Shown: positions 1 to 9,894 of the stretch, one piece after another
How the letters are laid out: each line of letters opens with the position of its first letter
Position numbering within the stretch: the first letter of the stretch is position 1
Source of the DNA: Sphaerosporella brunnea
Taxonomy: Eukaryota > Ascomycota > Pezizomycetes > Pezizales > Pyronemataceae
Direction: 5' to 3'
Assembly (NCBI GenBank): GCA_008704415.1
Contig: VXIS01000067.1
Span: 1 to 64,000, forward strand
DNA length: 64,000 nt
Notes under the pieces: model-generated
What the model was told of the DNA's origin: nothing
Database searches by the model: none
The model's input: the letters and a program-made list of their open reading frames with translations, nothing else
Program-made: the position numbers and the translations under genes

Positions 1-270
1 CTGGAACCGGCACCCGATGATCCTTACCCGGGACAACGACAGGACCCACCACCTCCGGTGGAGATCGAGGGCGAGCAGGAGTGGTTTGTCGATCGGATAT
101 TGGACTCCCGACTGCATGGACGGTGTCGTAAGCTCCAGTATTTGGTCAAGTGGACCGGCTACGATCGGCCGAAGTGGGAACCAGCCGAGATGGTCAATGG
201 TCTGGAAGCTATCGATCGCTTCCACGAGGCCTATCCGGACAAGCCGGGGCCTCTGCCGGAAGATGAATGA
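1..270 (+). CDS. 3' end of Ty3/gypsy Pol polyprotein, C-terminal chromodomain
   Basis: The frame is open from the first base of the window to a TGA at 268-270, so this is the last ~89 residues of a longer protein. Residues ~24-80 form a chromodomain: EWFVDRILDSR, then LQYLVKWTGYDRPKWEPAE, then a helix around FHEAYPDKPGP. In chromoviruses this domain follows the integrase and is thought to steer integration towards particular chromatin. A polypurine tract and an LTR follow directly, as expected at the 3' end of such an element. The protease, reverse transcriptase and integrase must lie outside the window. No frameshift is visible in this part. A host chromodomain protein is unlikely because of the adjoining LTR. 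Confidence 0.9.
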   Translation: MEPAPDDPYPGQRQDPPPPVEIEGEQEWFVDRILDSRLHGRCRKLQYLVKWTGYDRPKWEPAEMVNGLEAIDRFHEAYPDKPGPLPEDE

Positions 271-291
271 GCTTCGCCGGAGCTCAGCCGT

Positions 292-302
292 AGGAGGGGG
301 AT
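292..302 (+). other. Polypurine tract of the Ty3/gypsy element
   Basis: A G-rich purine run (AGGAGGGGGA) lies two bases upstream of the LTR start TGTCAC. This is the usual position of the plus-strand primer for reverse transcription of an LTR retrotransposon. Confidence 0.75.
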
Positions 303-304
303 AC

Positions 305-804
305 TGTCACGGCGCAAGTTGGATGGAGTCTTCCGACTAAGCTACCGGCTTTTACTCTCAATGAAATCGGCTGGAACTCTCAGATCTAAGGCTTCAAAGG
401 ATGCTGATTCATTTGCTGTTCTCAAATTTACCCCCCCGTTGATGGTTGTCACGTGGTGAGGTTCGGAAGTGGGGGTTGTTTGTGGTGTCGTGATGAGGCT
501 CTGTAGGGGGACTCGGTGGGGTGGCTCCGAGCCGAGGTTATATTCGGCTACCACGTGGCGCGGCGCACCGCAGTCACGTGATTGCTATAAGGGGCCTTCG
601 CTTCCGCTTTGTTGTTTGTTTTCCCTTTCCTCTTTACTGAACCTTCGTATGTCAATCTGAGTACCTTCGTTCCAATCTGAATCCTGACCGTGCGCATCGC
701 GCCTCTTGTCCTGCCTTTGGATCTTGTCCCAGCTCTCGTTCTTGCCCCCTCTGTACGCGAGTACCTTGGGCCCCTCCAGTCTGTTCTCGACCCTCTCCGT
801 TACA
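305..804 (+). mobile_element. 3' LTR of Ty3/gypsy element
   Basis: The LTR begins TGTCAC just after the polypurine tract. It ends at ...CCGTTACA, judged by comparison with a related solo LTR at 27,010-27,315 on the opposite strand. Both share the stretch from the CACGTGGCGCG box through the TATA-like motif to the CTGTACGCGAGTACCTTG block and the GTTACA end. This copy is ~500 bp against 306 bp for the solo copy, with most of the extra length in the first ~180 bp. The 5' LTR is outside the window, so insertion age and target duplication cannot be read. Confidence 0.8.
586..592 (+). promoter_or_regulatory. TATA-like box inside the LTR
   Basis: TATAAGG follows two CACGTG E-box-like palindromes (near 553 and 575). 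The related solo LTR has ATATAAGGGG at the same place, so the motif is conserved between the two copies. It probably positions element transcription. Confidence 0.5.
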
Positions 805-1019
805 GAAGTAAACCGTTTAGGGATGCTACTGACAGGTCTTCGTTCGTGCAATCCGTGCGGGCTGTGCTTGTTGCGACCTAAAAGGTACAAAGCGGCAAGA
901 TCGCAGATGTTCAGACACAATTGGAATTATTGTTGACGGCGACTTACTGGCAGCACGATCAGAGACACATTGCGGCTGGGGTAGCGATGGTGAGCCCCAT
1001 CCGGGTTTAAAGTAGTAAT

Positions 1020-1110
1020 CGACACGAGCCGGCTCGAGACGAGCTAGTGGGTAGGCTCGAGTCAGTTCGTCAAATTCCCAGGCGCGGCTCGCGACTTCGA
1101 GCTGCTTTAC
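1020..1110. repeat. Degenerate hAT-end-like CTCGAG-rich repeat
   Basis: ACACGAGCCGGCTCGAG and further GAGCC/CTCGAG words match the ends of the hAT elements at 32,230-33,362 and 46,639-47,579. No second end or target duplication is visible, so this is a terminal fragment. Confidence 0.45.
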
Positions 1111-1119
1111 ACCATGCTC

Positions 1120-1690
1120 CAGCCGTCCGATTGTTTTACAAAAAAATCAGGGGCACGGGTTCAGGAGCATACATTGCAGGATGATGTACATGGTATCGCA
1201 AGCTTTGGTCTTTCCGAATGCCCTGCCAGTGAACCTTTAAAGTCTAACAGTGAAAGATCCGCCTGTACAGCTTTCAGTCGATGCTGGGAGGATCGGCGAT
1301 GGCGCGACGGTAACTTGGGCAACACCAGCGTCGTCACTGAATCGGAACCGCTGAATGCCACTCCTTCAAGCTCGATGTTTCTATGTTTGTCGACGCCGGT
1401 TTCGGCGCTGGCCCTGCTGCTCTCAGGCGGTGTTGGGGTTTGTCCGATCTGTACGAGCGGGATCACTTTGCATCGTCGGGCCTCGGCAGTACAGGTGGTT
1501 ACTGAAATATCCATGGTGACCCGGCGACGGTCATCAGCTCCTCTTAGTGTTGTGATCGCAGTTCCCAATTCGGCGTTTGGTTGGGTGCTGAGAATTGCGA
1601 CAGACGTTCGGTGGAAGAGACGATCCTAAGGTTCTGAAGGAAGCGCAAGCCCAAATTCAAGATGGTGCTAAAGAATCATATATCTCACAA
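1120..1690. repeat. Repeat module X of the tRNA-bearing family
   Basis: The stretch recurs in diverged form at about 19,060-19,440. Shared segments run from the GAACCT-containing start through GCTGGGA(G/C)GATCG, a TAACTT(G)GG region, the AACATCC/ATATCCAT block, and TGCTGAGAATTG to AAATCCAAGATGGT near the end. No protein motif was recognised on either strand, and the reading frames are not conserved between copies. It lies just upstream of a tRNA-like gene here, but downstream of one at 19 kb. Confidence 0.55.
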
Positions 1691-1818
1691 ATGCAGATAA
1701 TAAAGGCTCTAATATATTCGAAATAGCATTCAGCCATTAGGAACAATGACGAGGTTCTATCCTGGGGACAGCAAACCTGACGTCTACGAGGAATTGAAAC
1801 TTCAGAATAACATCCCAC

Positions 1819-1913
1819 GTTTGCATAGCTCAATGGTAGAGCGTGCCGCCCTTCAGTGCCTCTCAGATACTGAAGTCCGATAGGTATATCCGAGTTCGAG
1901 TCCCGGTGCGAAC
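1819..1913 (+). tRNA. tRNA-like gene, class I copy 1 (anticodon unassigned)
   Basis: The sequence folds as a tRNA. The acceptor stem GTTTGCA pairs with TGCGAAC, the D stem is GCTC/GAGC, and a TTCGAGT T-loop sits on a C-G rich stem with one mismatch. Box A (TAGCTCAATGG) and box B (AGTTCGAGTCC) are in place, and a T-rich run follows. The anticodon region is ~26 nt longer than in an ordinary tRNA. It contains a perfect 6-bp helix CTTCAG/CTGAAG, which could mean an intron or decay. The same unit recurs ten more times, so this may be a SINE-like pseudogene rather than a working tRNA. Confidence 0.5.
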
Positions 1914-1920
1914 ATCCTTT

Positions 1921-2330
1921 TTCTTTTCTTTTTTCCGTTCTTCGAATGCTCATTATGGTGAATTCCTGGGTAGCTTGCCGGGCATGTGACGCGGCTGTTG
2001 GCTTCGCACACTGTTCCGATCAGAAGACCCTCTACGCGTCGAGATCCCACAATCGCTGTCCCATCCGCAGTGTCTCTCTGATCGTGCTGCCGGTAAGACT
2101 CCCTCAACAAGAATTCGCATTGTAAATTTTCCAAAACTGAGCACACGACAAACATCTCTGCTGGTTTACCTGGTTGAGAAGCAACCGTCGCGACTGCGAC
2201 TACTTTGTCCTCACACAGACATAAATGCTGGCTACGCTGTTCATTTCGAGGATTATTAAATCGTGAAACATGCAGGAGGAGAACGTACTGCCTCATATGG
2301 GGTGTCCAATGGTAGATTTGAAACGGAAAT
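1921..2330. repeat. Repeat modules D and Y downstream of tRNA-like copy 1
   Basis: Module D (about 1,935-2,040: CATTATGGTGA, CTGGGTAGCTTGCC, CACTGTTCCGATCAG) recurs after the tRNA-like genes at 3.5, 18.8 and 20.0 kb and, inverted, at 46.3 kb. Module Y (about 2,045-2,330: GCTGTCCCATCCGCAGT, then GGTAAGACTCCCTC, ACAAACATCTCTGCTGG and TTCATTTCGAGGATTATT) recurs at 7.44-7.74, 19.47-19.73 and 22.06-22.20 kb. No coding capacity is visible. Confidence 0.6.
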
Positions 2331-2399
2331 CGTACGGACTATTCAATCGCTATCCAACCTCGTGGAAGATCGCGCGCCGACGCGCCTGGCGGCGGCCTC

Positions 2400-3345
2400 A
2401 TGAGTGCCACTCCATTCTGCAGCAGAGCTACGTTTTGGGGTACACCCAATGCAATGCGTTTATAAAACACTCATAAGAGACTACCTACGTGTGCCGCGGA
2501 CCGTTCCTCTTCCACTGTTGGAACCTGATCCCCACCCCGCACGCCGTGGCTACCCAAGCCCACCAGGCCTCGTCGACCGCCTTGAGCATCTGCAGTAGTA
2601 GTACGTTCCCAGTCACAAGCAACCGCTTTTGTCTTCACAGAGATTGCCTATTGGCGGCTACCTCTGCGCAGACCTGGAATATCAACATCGAGCATGGTGA
2701 CCGCCTCAGCTCTGGCTACCTCTGCACTCGCGCCTAGCTGCGCTGTGTATCGGCTTCAACAATCCTACACCGAGGGGTCACAGTGCACTACCCTTGCCGT
2801 GCCGTTGAAGTTTTGCACGCAAGGCGCGAGCATCCTCTTTGGGGGGCGGAGGAAAACAAATATACGGTGCAAACTCATTTGTTGAAGGTTCTAGAAGCCC
2901 CGAGCCACCCTGCTGGCGGTCAGCTGAGTTAACGGTTGGACATAAAAGCGAACCGCTGGACAGCCACAAATGCTGCATCTGGGGTGCTGAACCTCGGGCC
3001 ATTCGCGGGGAGATTGTATTGTCCTTCAAAGGACTCGTTCAAAACTCGCTGGCTGAGACTCTCGATCTGCGTATTTGAGCGGGGTCGAAACGCAGTTGTT
3101 GCTACGGTTGCCAGCAACGCTGCGCTGGCGGTAGCAGCTGTCACCATTGCTGTTGACACCGGTAGCAGCGAGACTGACAACCCGAATAACGCGAAAGCAG
3201 CGGAGCCGCAAACGCGAGATTTACCCGGTTGGGGAAGGGTAAGCGGGAGGGAGAGAGGTGTTGTGAACTGCAAAGGTGGAACGAGAGGAAACCGCCAGAA
3301 TTTGGGTCCTCGGAGCTGGTAGGCCAAGCGCATGAGCCCGACTGG
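2400..3345 (-). pseudogene. Relic repeat with coding traces, inverted copy of 42.2-42.9 kb
   Basis: On the minus strand the stretch 3,333-2,929 reads as 134 codons and resembles plus-strand 42,202-42,660. Shared blocks include QLRG(P/S)KFWRFPL, SLLPxxTAMVTAATA and GGQYN/EGQYN followed by STP(D/E)A. The nucleotide match continues to about 2,405, where GTACACCCAATGCAATGCG pairs with the end of the other copy, after an insertion of about 170 bp. Matching of residues as well as bases suggests an old protein-coding element. The family was not recognised, and both copies carry stops or frameshifts. Confidence 0.5.
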
Positions 3346-3543
3346 AGGGTGGACAGACAGTCATCAGCCGGCCGGGAGGACGTAGGTGCGCGGTAGTATG
3401 CTAGCTTTGCATACTGGGCTGGATAGTCCTTAGGATTTCCGATTTTAAAGAGCATCCGCAGTTGGGAAGAATGACAGGATTCTATCACGGAGACACCGAA
3501 CCTGATCTACATGAGCTTTCGAACATTCACGACAACATCCCAA

Positions 3544-3640
3544 GTTTGCATAGCTCAACGGTAGAGCGTACCGCCCTTCAGTGCCTTCCAAAGATACTGC
3601 AGTCCGATAGGCAAATCCGGGTTCGAATCCCGGTGCGAAC
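3544..3640 (+). tRNA. tRNA-like gene, class I copy 2 (best folded)
   Basis: All three outer arms are intact. Acceptor GTTTGCA pairs with TGCGAAC with one G-T pair, D stem GCTC pairs with GAGC, and T stem CCGGG pairs with CCCGG around TTCGAAT. The discriminator base is A. Box A is TAGCTCAACGG and box B is GGTTCGAATCC. A run of T follows within six bases, suiting RNA polymerase III termination. The extended central region (CTTCAG...CTGCAG) prevents a safe anticodon call. The 90 bp upstream and ~120 bp downstream are shared with other copies. Confidence 0.5.
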
Positions 3641-3931
3641 ATCCTTTTTTTTTTTACTTTTTTACGTTCTTCGAGTGCTCATTATGGTGAAAACCTGGGC
3701 AGCATGCCTGGCGTGTGAGGCTTCACGCACTGTTCCGCTGAGGGACCCAGTACTGTGTATCTACAGTAGTGGGACAAAACGAATGCCAGTGTATGCGACG
3801 CATTTCGCGCGACAGCTCACCCCACCACCCCGTTTTCTGGCGTCACTACCCAACGCCCAACAATGACGAACTCACAAGAGATCTGTTGGACCTTTCGGCA
3901 GAACTACAGTTGTGTGATCTCAATCGCAGAG

Positions 3932-4612
3932 CAGGGCGATCAAAAGTACGGCCAGCCCGGCTTTGGAGGAAGCCTGAACCCGTTTGATTCAAACGCGCTT
4001 TGAAAATTACGGCCCGTTTGGACCGGGCGATTTTGCACGGGACCAGCTGACTGAAGGTTCCCATCAGGCCCGGTGAACGCCCGGGGCGACTACTATCTTT
4101 GCTGACATCAAGAAAGAGAAAACGAAAGCGAGATCCAGATCCAACGTGAAGACCATACCCATCAATCTCCGCTGTTCTAAGCAAAACATCAGCAGTTTGG
4201 ATCTGTATTCTGCCACCTCTCTTCCGACCTGAATTTCTTGGGTTAACGCTCGTGATTTGTGAGCAAAACGTGAGCAGTTCCGCTCCGTATTCCGACTCTC
4301 CTCCTAGCTGAGGTTTTTGGGTTAAAGGTGCGCGGATTCTGCTGATGGTCGACAAGTCAATTAATTGCGAGCGACGCTTTAGCTCCTGGAGAACATGCAC
4401 CCAGCAGTCAGCGCTTTTAGTGGGCCTGAGTTCGGCCCGCTGACCGAACCGATGTTGACAAGCGGTTCCCGGCGCGGCCGGCACCTATCAGACATCCAGG
4501 CGGTTCTTTCACCGGCTCGAACCCATCAGGCTTTCCACATCATCGGCCCGACCTGACCCACTCCGTGGGGCCCGGTTTGACCTGGCGGGCGGCCGGACTA
4601 TTGACAGCCCTG
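3932..4612 (+). mobile_element. Non-autonomous hAT element (CAGGGCTG family), 681 bp
   Basis: The left end CAGGGCGATCAAAAGT and right end ACTATTGACAGCCCTG are inverted repeats. The element is flanked by identical 8-bp duplications TCGCAGAG at 3,924-3,931 and 4,613-4,620, the hallmark of hAT transposition. Internal sequence matches members at 36.98, 48.88, 52.49, 53.53, 60.17 and 62.48 kb. Orientation is assigned by comparison with the 62.5-kb copy, whose end still carries transposase coding sequence. This member encodes no complete protein. Confidence 0.9.
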
Positions 4613-4620
4613 TCGCAGAG

Positions 4621-5094
4621 CGAGCACAAGGCATGATGAAACCGAAAGTATGGTAGCAACATGCTACGAGGGAACGCTGGCGCGGGTTAAAAATTGCAGT
4701 CACGAGAAAGCCAAGCGAACTGTCGCCGGAAGAACACACCCTAACCAGGTTCTGCGATTGGAACGACGATCATGAACCGATCCTCCTAGCAAACACGTCC
4801 TTGCCATCGCCAATGTCTACCAGCTGCCCTTCGCCCTCTCCCCACCATCAGGAAAATTTGCACGCTTTCAAACCTTGTCTATTCACGGCAGTCTGACCAG
4901 AACAGCATAGTGTGAAAACACGACCAGCGTGGGACATAAATAACTATCACAAGCCACCGGCCCACTATTGGCAGTCCGGCTTCACTCACTGTAGCAAGTG
5001 CTGGGGATAGTAGAGTTGGAGGCAGTGACATTTATCGTTCCTACGCACACGGTGATGGTGAGAGAAAGCAACGAGAGTACAGCCTTGGTTTGAT
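4621..5094. other. Unassigned interval
   Basis: I see no coding frame, RNA gene or repeat pair here. The sequence is of mixed composition between a hAT MITE and a mariner relic. Confidence 0.6.
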
Positions 5095-5435
5095 GTAATC
5101 AATCGTTAAAGCCCAAAAATGCTGGCCTCCGCTCACAAATTGCGCAACAAGCCGTTAGAACTGTGAAACGGTTCCTTCGCAAGCACGGCATTAGAATGTG
5201 GTGGGTGGCCAAATGGCCTCGCCTGACAGCTGAAGTAGCAAGGCGACATATACCTTGCGCTCTGGCACATGAGGAAGGGACAGAAGAAGACATAAAATGG
5301 TTCTCGGTGGAATCGACCAAGGATCCTTCAACATATTGGGTCTTCCTAACCGCGCATGACAGGTGCACAAAGACTGAATTCAAACCTTCAAGACGGGTCC
5401 AAGCGCAAAGTAGATACTCCTCACGGTCCGTCTAA
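5095..5435 (+). pseudogene. Tc1/mariner-type transposase relic, helix-turn-helix part
   Basis: From 5,163 the frame reads VKRFLRKHGIRMWWVAKWPR, followed by LTAEVARRHIPCALAHEEGT, then a degraded segment ending in STYWVFLTAHDR. Tc1/mariner proteins have this order: a second helix-turn-helix, a basic linker, a motif like LTxxxAxxRLxWxxxHxxWT, and then the first catalytic Asp. The expected WSDE-like block is replaced by a degraded WFSVEST stretch, so the first catalytic residue appears lost. Upstream codons (5,100-5,160) look like the preceding helix. A DDE relic at 6.4 kb on the same strand may belong to the same element, separated by later insertions. Confidence 0.65.
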
Positions 5436-6429
5436 GAATGCAGTTTAAACTGCACCGTATGCCGCGGTCCAGTCCAGTTCTCACTCAAAACGGACCGCAA
5501 CTATCCAGTGGTCCCGCGCACTGGACATGACCACGGGTGACTACGGTCGACTGAATCATTATTAAGCTTGGTGGATACAATATAGTAGATATCCGTGGTG
5601 TGTGGGCTCCGTGTAGCGGCGCTGAACCCTCTGCCCCGCGGCGTTGGACCCTTTTCAAGTGGTCATGGATTCGTTTCGGGTGGCGGTGGACCTTTCAAAA
5701 GTACAGGAAAAACTCTTCACGCCCTTGGGCACAAAGCTCAACAGCCACCGACGCTCAACGTTCAGCCCACAGCCAGAGTTCTCAGGGCTCAACAACCGAA
5801 CCGTGGGCGCTCTTTGAAAAAGGAAGCCCCGACATTCAAACCACGGTTTCCTCAATCCTATCTTCAGTGACGAGCGATCTCTTCCCTCCTCCAGTTGGCA
5901 GGAACCCCACGGAGCTTGATGAATATTATTTCCTCACCGATCTTTACCCAGCCTATATTGTTGCCGTAGCATTCTACCCACCCATGATACTCACCTGGCT
6001 CCGTGACAAGTGGAAGGAAGAGCCAGCATAGATTGAGCTAGGTCAGTGAATGATGGACGAAATTTGACGAACACCATGTGGTGGTCAAAGTGGCGTAATC
6101 GTCGCAGAGCTCGATGAAATGCTTGAGGCGCTGTTTGAAGTGCAGGTCGAAAAGATGAAGCAAAAACAGCAACAAAAACAACGATAAGCGGGTCACTTGC
6201 AGGAGCGTGAATGGCAGTGTAGTTGTCAAAAGTGGAGGTCAAAAATAGGAACTACAAGCGGGGCACTTGGAGGATTAGACATGTAGTGCTACAACAGTCA
6301 TGCATACTAGTAAGAACATCGACAAAAGATTGCTATATGTTTGCCCGCTGGGATAGGGGACTGCGGTCGACCCCGGTGAAATATTGTCGACCATAGTTGA
6401 CCGGGAGCATGGTTGATTGCCATCAGCCG
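5436..6429. other. Unassigned interval between mariner relics
   Basis: An open frame at 5,600-6,031 (+) gives 143 codons with no motif I recognise. At 5,990-6,242 there are A- and GA-rich words on the plus strand. I see no introns or domain that would support a gene. Confidence 0.5.
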
Positions 6430-6660
6430 CAGTCAGTCCGAGCCCTGATGCCCAAAAGACTGCCAGTCCAGCTCCTGCCTTACTACTGGAGCGTCACGTG
6501 CGATGCAGTCTACTCTGGAGATGGGACAGCACCAGACGGACCGGTCCGTGAGGAGCAGTGCAAGTTCCAGCAGGACAATGCACTGACACATCATGCACAC
6601 GGTGTTTGTTTGGGACAAGAACGACCCAAATCTGTTGGAAAACACCGCAGGAGTGGGCCC
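6430..6660 (+). pseudogene. Mariner-type DDE transposase relic, second catalytic block
   Basis: The frame reads MPKRLPVQLLPYYW, then EEQCKFQQDNALTHHAHGV. The FQQDNAxxHxA pattern is the second Asp block of Tc1/mariner-type DDE transposases, and the preceding segment fits the strand before it. The frame then runs into unrelated sequence. With the helix-turn-helix relic at 5.1-5.4 kb it may form one old plus-strand element. Confidence 0.6.
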
Positions 6661-7442
6661 TCTCGTGGGATAGTAGGGGACAAGCAGGGAGTTTGGCTGG
6701 CGGGGAAGTTTGGTATTATCTTGGATTCTGAAGCTGGTGCATTCCGCGTGTCAGGTGTTGGGCGCACAGAAACCAGCGCGTCGCTCGACCCTGTATTCTT
6801 GCAATGCATTACGTACGGCGGGAGAGAGATCTCCCGTGCGTACTTTGTCCTCTGCTGCGCCGTGCTACACGGGCCAGAGGGGTTTGCGTTTCGAATTTGG
6901 CGCAGCGGGTGTCCCGGAGGTGGAGTCGCCCGTGTTGGCGTTTGCGTTTGCGTCGCTTGCGTTGCCGATGGAGGCAGGCGGTGCCGGGCTCAGCGTTTGG
7001 GATGCCGTGTTCACAGCCAATCGTGGACGAGGCGATGTTCGACATGCCAGTGACGCCGAGGACTTTGCTCCTGTACTCATGATCCGAGTTAGAAGCTCCT
7101 TGTTGTGCGCGGAGACCCAATTGATTGTTCCCTTCAGCGTGTTTAGGAGTGCGGTCGCCAATCTCGAGAGGTTATTGGGCATGCGCTCCAGCCGTTACCT
7201 GCACCCACTGGTTTATTGAGGGGACCCTGTACTAGGCATCTACGTAGTGCCTGAGAATCGGCTGCAGGGTTGCATGTGGTTGGTTAACTGATGAATTGTT
7301 GCAGTTGTATCGCTACTACTAAGCTGCGGTATTCACATATGCACCATCTCGTGCAAATTTCGAGGTCATGGAATTAAGATACTGGCTGGCGACCAGGGGC
7401 TGCACTACCTCAACTGACGGACGAGGATTTGAATCCGTATCG
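6661..7442. other. Unassigned interval with a low-complexity minus-strand frame
   Basis: At 7,182-6,865 on the minus strand a frame begins MPNNLSRLATALLNTL and becomes Ala/Ser/Thr/Pro-rich (SNASDANANANTGDSTSG). It could be a hypothetical N-terminus. The plus-strand frames over the same bases are probably shadows. The words GGGAGTTTGGCTGGCGGGGAA at 6,688 recur near 10,811, hinting at a shared repeat end. Confidence 0.35.
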
Positions 7443-7740
7443 GACTCACCACCGCTGTCCCATCCGCAGTTTGTCTCTGATCGTGCGGCCGGTAAAACTC
7501 TTTCAACAATGATTCCCATTGTAGATTTTTGCAGACTAATCATCTAACGAACATCTCTACTAGTTGCCGTGGTAGAGACGGAAGCCTCGGGACTACGACT
7601 ACTTTGTCATCACCCAAGCATCTATCATTGCTCCGATGTTGATTTCGCAGATTGTTGAAATGTGTAGGAGACGGGACTTCCTCATACGCATTGTCGGAGG
7701 ATAAATTTGAATTACCATTAAGAGTAACAGGATTCCATCA
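7443..7740. repeat. Repeat module Y, copy joined to a tRNA-like 3' half
   Basis: GCTGTCCCATCCGCAGTTTG, GATCGTGCGGCCGGTAAAAC, CGAACATCTCTACTAG and GATGTTGATTTCGCAGATTG match module Y at 2.0-2.3 kb. Only ten bases separate its end from the tRNA-like 3' half. Confidence 0.6.
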
Positions 7741-7750
7741 CCAGCACAGC

Positions 7751-7796
7751 TACTGGAGTCCGATAGGCAAGTCCGGGTTCGAATCCCGGTGCGAAC
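7751..7796 (+). repeat. tRNA-like class I, 3' half only (copy 3)
   Basis: TACTGGAGTCCGATAGGC leads into box B (GGTTCGAATCC) and the 3' acceptor strand TGCGAAC. The 5' half with box A is missing. A long T run follows at 7,802-7,832. Confidence 0.75.
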
Positions 7797-7889
7797 ACGG
7801 TGTTTTTTTTTTTTGTTTTTTTTTTTTTTTTTGAGCCGGATTGCGCACAACAACTCACCCACCACCCCGTTCTCGCAGCTGTCGGAGTT

Positions 7890-8010
7890 AGACAAGAGCT
7901 GTATCATTGAGCTACGACGCTGTGGGTTCACTCAAGGCGCAAAACAACCGACCGCGTTCCAGCATCCACAATTTCCTCCAGTACTACAACGAGCGAGGTT
8001 CTTACAAAAT
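7890..8010 (+). pseudogene. Fragment homologous to the frame at 20.85-20.97 kb
   Basis: CAAAACAACCGACCGCGTTCC, CACAATTTC and CAGCGCTACAAC/CAGTACTACAACG words align with the plus-strand frame at 20,822-21,190. The protein there reads LDQIKLQNNRLRSTVHNFYQ. Here the same block reads LKAQNNRPRSSIHNFLQYYN. The protein is not recognised; it has the look of a short coiled coil. Confidence 0.45.
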
Positions 8011-8099
8011 CGCCGGTTTACGAAGCGACCCGGAACTGGTGCTCAACAGGCCCCCCTACCCACGTCCCAGTAGACTGTCTCAACTTGAGTCTGGTGGTT

Positions 8100-8640
8100 G
8101 CAGTAGAAACGAGTTAGGTTAACGGTTACGAATCAGAGGATGTTGATTCCTCCTTGTTGATGTGTTCTGGCCTCACCGATGCCAACACCCTGCTGGCTCA
8201 TCAGAGGCGCTGCTTCGCCTTCAGACTCGCCACCAAAGCGGCCGGCAACCCCGCGGGCGACCGGATTCGCTCCGCTATGTCCGCGGCGACGCCAGCGGAG
8301 AAGGAGGAGAAAGGGCAATTGATACTTGATATCTGTTTGTTGGTGTAAACTAGACACTCACGACAGAGCTGCTGGCGCGAACCCTGAGCGGGCTCCACAA
8401 TCCCAGTTTTGATCACTTTTTATATAAAAGAAGGATCATCTTCAGCGAGAGGGCGCACACAGAAGCGTCCGGAAAAGAGGTCGACTCCGACCCAGACAGT
8501 CGGCAACCAGTTAGGCCAGCCAAGAGACAAAGAACACAAGGTCTCATAACGCGGGACACACACCAACTGAGCAGGCAAAGCACCTTGTCCGATGCTGTCA
8601 CTGTTCAAAGACCTGGGGACCGGACAACGCTCAGTATACA
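8100..8640. other. Unassigned interval
   Basis: Short frames exist on both strands (8,154-8,348 + and 8,133-8,357 -) but none carries a motif I recognise. Confidence 0.5.
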
Positions 8641-9108
8641 ACCACCAGCGCTTGGAAAAGACATGTTGAGATTCATCATCGTGGAATCCCAGCTGAAGAA
8701 CAGACGGAGCGCCAAATGATCAAAGAAATACGAAAAGAATGCGGTCAGGCTTCGAATCCGTGGACTGAAGCCAGCATGTATGGTGTATCTGGAGGTGGAG
8801 CACCAGGCATGGGGTGAGGGGATGGATGGGAAGCAAGAAGAAGACTTCGATTCGGAATCAGATTTGACGGACATACAGTGATATGTCGATGCATGGTCAC
8901 GCGCGAGGTTTGATCTGTACATAGCGAAACCAGAATCTGACCCTGACATTGATCCTCGTATACGGGCTTGCGCATCAAAAATAGTATGGCAGCTCGAGCT
9001 GTGGCTCGAGCTTTGCAGGCTCGGCTCGGCTCCACCAGCCTGGCACTCGGTCGAGCCGAGCCAGCTCGAACGCACCCCCTGGCTCGACTCGAGCCGGCTC
9101 GTGTCCAT
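8641..9108 (+). pseudogene. hAT-associated coding relic with a hAT right end
   Basis: A plus-strand frame around 8,790-8,990 reads VEHQAWGEGMDGKQEEDFDS, an Asp/Glu/Ser-rich stretch, a stop, then YVDAWSRARFDLYIAKPESD. The CTCGAG/GAGCCGAGCC-rich tail ends in CCGGCTCGTGTCCATCAC at 9,091-9,108, the same right end as the hAT at 33,362. No left end or duplication was found. Confidence 0.5.
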
Positions 9109-9115
9109 CACTTTG

Positions 9116-9878
9116 GACGCGCAAGCGGCCCTATGACGACTACAGGACAGGGGACCGGATCCTGGGCAGTGGATGGTTCCCATGATTGCACGCGCCGAAA
9201 GCGCAATTTTGGACGCGGGCTGGACAGTGGAGTTCCGCTGGACGCCGGGCCATAAGGACGTCCCAGGCAACGAGCAGGCCGACGGCCTCGCCAAGGAGGG
9301 AGCCAGTCGCCAGTTCCCGTCGGAGCCCCCTGAGATCATCGTCACTACGTCGCTCGCCCACGTCGCCAGAGCTGTCACGTTGGCCAAGCGCGAAGACCGC
9401 GACCGCTGGTTCGCCGAGCACTGCCGGCCCAAAAGCTACTACAAGAGGCCCAAGGGCAACAAGGCCGCTTTCAAGAACAGGAAAGCCGTAGCTGCTGAGG
9501 CTGCAGAAAGCCCCGACGGCCCCCTACCTGCTCCGAACTGGGCGTCGCGCGGACGACAACTGCTGGTTCTGCCCCGAAAAGCCGCCGCAGACCTGGAACC
9601 ACCTCTTTAAGACGTGCCGGCGATGGCGCAACGAGCAGCTATCAATGTGGAAAGCGGTGACCGAGGCGACGCGGGAGGGAGGAAAGAGATGGCGGAAGTC
9701 CAATACGTCGATACGAGACCTATTGGCGGACGAAGGCTGCCCACACCTATGCCTGTACCCACCCTCCACCCTGCCCGCGCCCCCGTGGCCGGTGCCGAGA
9801 CCGACCCCGCACGACACCGGCTCCCTCCCAGCAATACCTGTTTTCTCACACCACCCTGAGTCGGGCGCCAACCGATGA
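9116..9878 (+). pseudogene. LINE (Tad-like) ORF2 relic: RNase H end and zinc knuckle
   Basis: The frame from 9,173 reads WTPGHKDVPGNEQADGLAKE, the conserved last block of LINE RNase H, where the His and Asp are active-site residues. It continues through VARAVTLAKREDRDRWFAEH to KSYYKRPKG. A second frame, after a shift near 9,500, carries YLLRTGRRADDNCWFCPEK and NHLFKTCRRW, a CxxC...HxxxxC finger typical of the C-terminus of these proteins. It ends before 9,878. The reverse transcriptase is absent, so the copy is 5'-truncated. A related minus-strand copy lies at 22.2-23.4 kb. Confidence 0.75.
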
Positions 9879-9894
9879 TTTCTAGCTCTGAAAA

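Noticed and set aside
1819..1913. Reading the tRNA-like copies as a selenocysteine or opal-suppressor tRNA because TCA can be placed at the anticodon
   Set aside because: The anticodon stem is imperfect and the loop is too long. CAG can be placed equally well, and the copies are clearly repetitive. No anticodon is assigned.
8605..9432. A 275-codon open frame on the minus strand
   Set aside because: It is antisense to the hAT-associated and LINE RNase H coding traces on the plus strand, and its Ser/Arg-rich sequence has no motif. It is a shadow frame.
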